Assembly (NCBI RefSeq): GCF_017883985.1
Contig: NZ_PRDG01000006.1
Coordinates: 112,127 to 168,078, forward strand
DNA from: Streptococcus oricebi
Lineage (GTDB): Bacteria > Bacillota > Bacilli > Lactobacillales > Streptococcaceae
Direction: 5' to 3'
DNA: 55,952 nucleotides
This document shows, in pieces, positions 53,623-55,952 of this stretch. A program made the position numbers and the translations under genes. Under the pieces are notes generated by a model. That model was given only the letters and a program-made list of their open reading frames with translations. It did no database searches and was not told where the DNA came from. Positions within the stretch are counted from its first letter, which is position 1. Every line of letters starts with the position of its first letter.

Positions 53623-54009
53623 ATGGCTTACCGTAAACTAGGACGCACTAGCTCACAACGTAAAGCAATGCTTCGCGATTTGACAACTGATCTAATCATC
53701 AACGAGTCTATCGTAACAACTGAAGCTCGTGCAAAAGAAATCCGTAAAACAGTTGAAAAAATGATTACTTTAGGTAAACGTGGCGACTTGCATGCACGCC
53801 GTCAAGCAGCTGCTTTTGTCCGCAATGAAATTGCATCAGAAAACTACGATGAAGCAACTGAAAAGTACACAGCAACAACTGCACTTCAAAAATTGTTCTC
53901 TGACTTGGCACCTCGTTATGCAGAGCGCAATGGTGGATATACTCGTATCCTGAAAACCGAACCACGTCGTGGAGATGCTGCGCCAATGGCAATCATCGAA
54001 TTAGTATAA
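53623..54009 (+). CDS. rplQ: Ribosomal protein L17
   Basis: A 128-residue L17 ([44 protein letters not shown], abridged). It is the last gene of the alpha operon. AAGGAGG precedes the ATG. Confidence 0.98.
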   Translation: MAYRKLGRTSSQRKAMLRDLTTDLIINESIVTTEARAKEIRKTVEKMITLGKRGDLHARRQAAAFVRNEIASENYDEATEKYTATTALQKLFSDLAPRYAERNGGYTRILKTEPRRGDAAPMAIIELV

Positions 54010-54074
54010 TTTTTATCAATTTTGTTGAGTGTTATGATGATGGAATAGTCTTTATTCTTAGTCTAGCTCTGGTC

Positions 54075-54098
54075 TACCGCTAGGTTTTCCTAGCGGTA
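54075..54098 (+). terminator. Perfect hairpin after rplQ
   Basis: TACCGCTAGG (54075-54084) pairs with CCTAGCGGTA (54089-54098), with loop TTTT. No T-run follows, so it may protect the 3' end rather than terminate. Confidence 0.65.
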
Positions 54099-54122
54099 AC
54101 ACTCATCATCTGATAAGCGTAG

Positions 54123-54178
54123 ACGCTTGTTTACGAAATTGCTTTTTTTAAAAACAATTTCGTAAGCAGGCGTTTTTT
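54123..54178 (+). terminator. Terminator of the ribosomal operon
   Basis: ACGCTTGTTTACGAAATTG (54123-54141) pairs with CAATTTCGTAAGCAGGCGT (54155-54173), followed by TTTTT. It is the strongest terminator of the window. Confidence 0.9.
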
Positions 54179-54322
54179 GGGTGGTTCGCTGCACTAGGCG
54201 GCTGGCTGAGAGATTGATTTAATTGAATACCAAAACTCTCCCCCTTGCTTCTTCCGTTTGCTCTAAATTTGGGGGAAAATTGTACAGACCTTCAAATTTT
54301 GTTTTTCAAAGACTGGCAAATC

Positions 54323-54331
54323 TGTTATAAT
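54323..54331 (+). promoter_or_regulatory. Extended -10 promoter of the ligase-like gene
   Basis: TGtTATAAT ends at 54331, with a weak TTTTCA box 17 bp upstream (54303-54308). Confidence 0.6.
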
Positions 54332-54358
54332 AGACAAAAGTCTCATCGGAGGAAGTCT

Positions 54359-55621
54359 ATGTCACGCTCATTGCAGCTCTTAAAAGAACGCTATCTAGAA
54401 AATCTCAAGCCCCAGCCTGACCTTTATGTTGGGATTGAGTTAGAATTTCCAATCGTCAACTTGGCCGGCCAAGCCACTGATTTGTCCTTAGCAAAGAGCC
54501 TCTTAGAAAGGCTTGCCCCTCTTTTGAAGATGCAAGTGGAGCAAGAGGACTTAGATGGGAATCCGATTCAGCTCTATTGTCCTCAAAGCCAAGATCGAAT
54601 CCTCTTTGAAGTATCCTATAATACGCTAGAATTTGCCTTTGGGCGAGCTCGAAGGATACAAGAGGTAGAGGAGCGTTTTAACAATTATTTAAAAGAAATC
54701 CAGGCCATTCTGCAACCAGCCAATCACGCCCTCCAAGGTTATGGAGTCCATCCCTACTGGGACAAGAATGATAATCAGCCGGTAAAAGCCCCCCGCTATC
54801 AGATGTTGATGCAGTATTTAAAGTTGGCTGATAACGAGCAAGAACTCCACACCTATCCTGAGTATGGAGCCTTTATCTGCGGTAGTCAAGTCCAACTAGA
54901 TGTCTCTCGTAGCAACTACCTCGAAGTTATCAATGCCTTCAATCAAATCGAGGCGGCCAAGGCCTACTTATTTGCTAATTCAGAATTTTGGGGACAAAAT
55001 TGGCCCACCAAAATCTCACGGGATCTTTTTTGGGAAGAGTCCATGCATGGGATTTACCCAGAAAATGTTGGAGTGAATGCGGCTGATTTTAAGGACGAAA
55101 ATTCTTTCTTTGATTATTTAAATCACTCAGCCATATTTACTGCCGAAAGAGAGGGCAAGACCTATTACTTCCGTCCGATTCAGGCCAAAGACTATCTCCA
55201 ACAAGAGGCTATTTTGGCCTATGACATTGATGGTAAACAAGCCCAGATCAAACCTGTGGAAAAGGACTTCCAGCAACATCGGAGTTACCAGTATCAAGAC
55301 TTGACGACTCGTGGCACCGTTGAATTTCGCAGTGTCTGTACCCAACCGCTTAAGTCAAGCTTTGCACCGGCAGCCTTTCATTTAGGCTTGTTAGTCAACC
55401 TAGATAAGTTTAAAAGCTACCTCAAGCAAGCTCCTTTCTTTGAACAATACGGTCGGAATTACAAGCAACTGCGTCGCTATTTTTCACAAAAAGAATTAGA
55501 CTTCCAGGCAAGGATCGCTATTGCTAACTTTTCAAAAGAACTTTTGAGTCTAGCAGAGGAAGGCTTGCAGGCAAGAGGAAAAGGAGAAGAGGTTTATCTT
55601 ACCAGTCTAAAGGAGTGGTGA
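54359..55621 (+). CDS. Glutamate-cysteine ligase-like (GCS2-type) enzyme
   Basis: The start at ATG 54359 (MSRSLQLLKERYL), with CGGAGGAAG ahead, is preferred over the long open frame from 54245, which begins upstream of the promoter. The product has 420 residues. GIELEFPIVN near residue 30 is the metal/ATP-binding Glu signature of carboxylate-amine ligases; GYGVHPYWDKN, GAFICGSQVQLDVSRSNYLEVINAF and RGTVEFRSVC follow. The family makes gamma-glutamyl bonds, for instance gamma-glutamylcysteine, the first step to glutathione. It is distinct from the long streptococcal GshF fusion, so the true substrate is uncertain. It stands alone between two terminators. Confidence 0.75.
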   Translation: MSRSLQLLKERYLENLKPQPDLYVGIELEFPIVNLAGQATDLSLAKSLLERLAPLLKMQVEQEDLDGNPIQLYCPQSQDRILFEVSYNTLEFAFGRARRIQEVEERFNNYLKEIQAILQPANHALQGYGVHPYWDKNDNQPVKAPRYQMLMQYLKLADNEQELHTYPEYGAFICGSQVQLDVSRSNYLEVINAFNQIEAAKAYLFANSEFWGQNWPTKISRDLFWEESMHGIYPENVGVNAADFKDENSFFDYLNHSAIFTAEREGKTYYFRPIQAKDYLQQEAILAYDIDGKQAQIKPVEKDFQQHRSYQYQDLTTRGTVEFRSVCTQPLKSSFAPAAFHLGLLVNLDKFKSYLKQAPFFEQYGRNYKQLRRYFSQKELDFQARIAIANFSKELLSLAEEGLQARGKGEEVYLTSLKEW

Positions 55622-55760
55622 TTATTATCAAATTTTCTTTTGCCTTCCAAATTTTTTAAAAAATATTTTCTAAAAAAGCTCGTTCGTTTTTATTTTGGAA
55701 GACAGGTTAATTTTTAGCTATAAGTTCGTTTTTCACTTCTCTATTTTTTGAAAAATAAGT

Positions 55761-55824
55761 AAAGAGTCCTGAGTTTGCCCAGAAACCCGATTGAGGTTGA
55801 TTTGGCAAATTCTGCTCTTTTCTT
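55761..55824 (+). terminator. Foldback terminator between the ligase-like gene and the rRNA promoter
   Basis: AAAGAG (55761) pairs with CTCTTT (to about 55820), and GAGTTTGCC (55771-55779) with GGCAAATTC (55804-55812), followed by TTTTCTT. It insulates the rRNA operon. Confidence 0.6.
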
Positions 55825-55863
55825 AATAATTTCAAAAAAAGTAAAAAAAGGAGTTAAAAAGTA

Positions 55864-55892
55864 TTGACAAGGCACTAAGTAGGTGATATACT
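55864..55892 (+). promoter_or_regulatory. rRNA operon promoter
   Basis: TTGACA (55864-55869), a 17-bp spacer and TATACT (55887-55892) are near consensus. The A-rich tract just upstream (55835-55860) looks like an UP element, to which the alpha C-terminal domain binds. Confidence 0.85.
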
Positions 55893-55898
55893 GATATA

Positions 55899-55952
55899 GT
55901 TGTCTCAAGGGGACAAGGACCATTGAAAACTGAACAAGACGAACCAATGTGC
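55899..55952 (+). other. rRNA operon leader (16S rRNA gene expected beyond the right edge)
   Basis: The last 40 bases, containing GAAAACTGAACAAGACGAAC, match what I remember as the leader that precedes streptococcal 16S rRNA. TTGTCTC / GGGACAA (about 55899-55915) forms a hairpin at its start. No mature rRNA sequence is in the window. Confidence 0.75.

Noticed and set aside
55899..55952. Start of 16S rRNA inside the window
   Set aside because: Only promoter and leader are present; the mature 5' end motif (AGAGTTTGATC) does not occur before the right edge.

Overview
The window is streptococcal chromosome. The evidence is the S10-spc-alpha ribosomal protein order running through secY, adk, infA, rpoA and rplQ, a satABC/msmK-type sialic acid transporter, a stand-alone Rgg-type regulator, PolA and Tgt that read as streptococcal throughout, extended -10 (TGn-TATAAT) promoters, and a candidate CiaR-type small RNA. 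The core order (low-molecular-weight phosphatase, MORN protein, acyltransferase, adhE ... thrC, polA, tgt, rpsJ) recalls the pyogenic and suis branches, but I cannot name the species. The coding DNA outside the ribosomal genes looks G+C-rich for a Streptococcus; the immunity-gene tract at 11.2-13.9 kb is clearly more A+T-rich.

Layout. 1-4261 (minus): a large exported parallel beta-helix protein with C-terminal G5 repeats that runs off the left edge. 4617-7262: phosphatase, MORN membrane protein and SGNH-tailed acyltransferase, overlapping or tightly packed. 7354-13985: an accessory polymorphic-toxin island with its own promoter, holding four small mostly helical partner genes, a 656-residue toxin with a pre-toxin TG-like region and a PD-(D/E)xK nuclease tip, and three tandem PoNi/DUF1911-type immunity genes. 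The second and third are each preceded by a chimeric toxin-tail remnant, and the third is frameshifted. 14092-16972: adhE behind a promoter with cre-like and Rex-like sites. 17139-17801: a HAD phosphatase. 17875-27998: a complete sialic acid uptake and catabolism operon (nanE, msmK, satA, satB, satC, a nanQ-like gene, a DUF624 gene, nanA, nanK, an RpiR regulator). 28026-38000: an orphan immunity-like gene, thrC, a MATE pump, a HAD phosphatase, a small RNA, polA, a CoA-binding protein, an Rgg regulator and a DUF975 membrane protein. 38061-54009: tgt, then the ribosomal protein cluster. 54359-55621: a glutamate-cysteine ligase-like enzyme. The right end holds an rRNA operon promoter and leader, so a 16S rRNA gene should lie just beyond it.

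How the parts work together. The nan operon imports sialic acid with SatABC energised by an MsmK ATPase encoded in the same operon, and converts it with the NanQ-like protein, NanA, NanK and NanE to N-acetylglucosamine-6-phosphate. No sialidase, nagA or nagB is present here. The RpiR gene at the end is the obvious local regulator, and two copies of a GAAA-N4-TTTC palindrome plus two cre-like sites lie in front of nanE. The toxin island has no secretion machinery of its own; type VII secretion encoded elsewhere is inferred.

The least explained signal is a tandem array of foldback elements (about 21.5-22.1 kb) between satA and satB, with one more copy between rpsN and rpsH at 46.3 kb. The copies differ in sequence, but their stems change in a compensating way, which suggests a conserved RNA or DNA structure rather than decaying repeat DNA.
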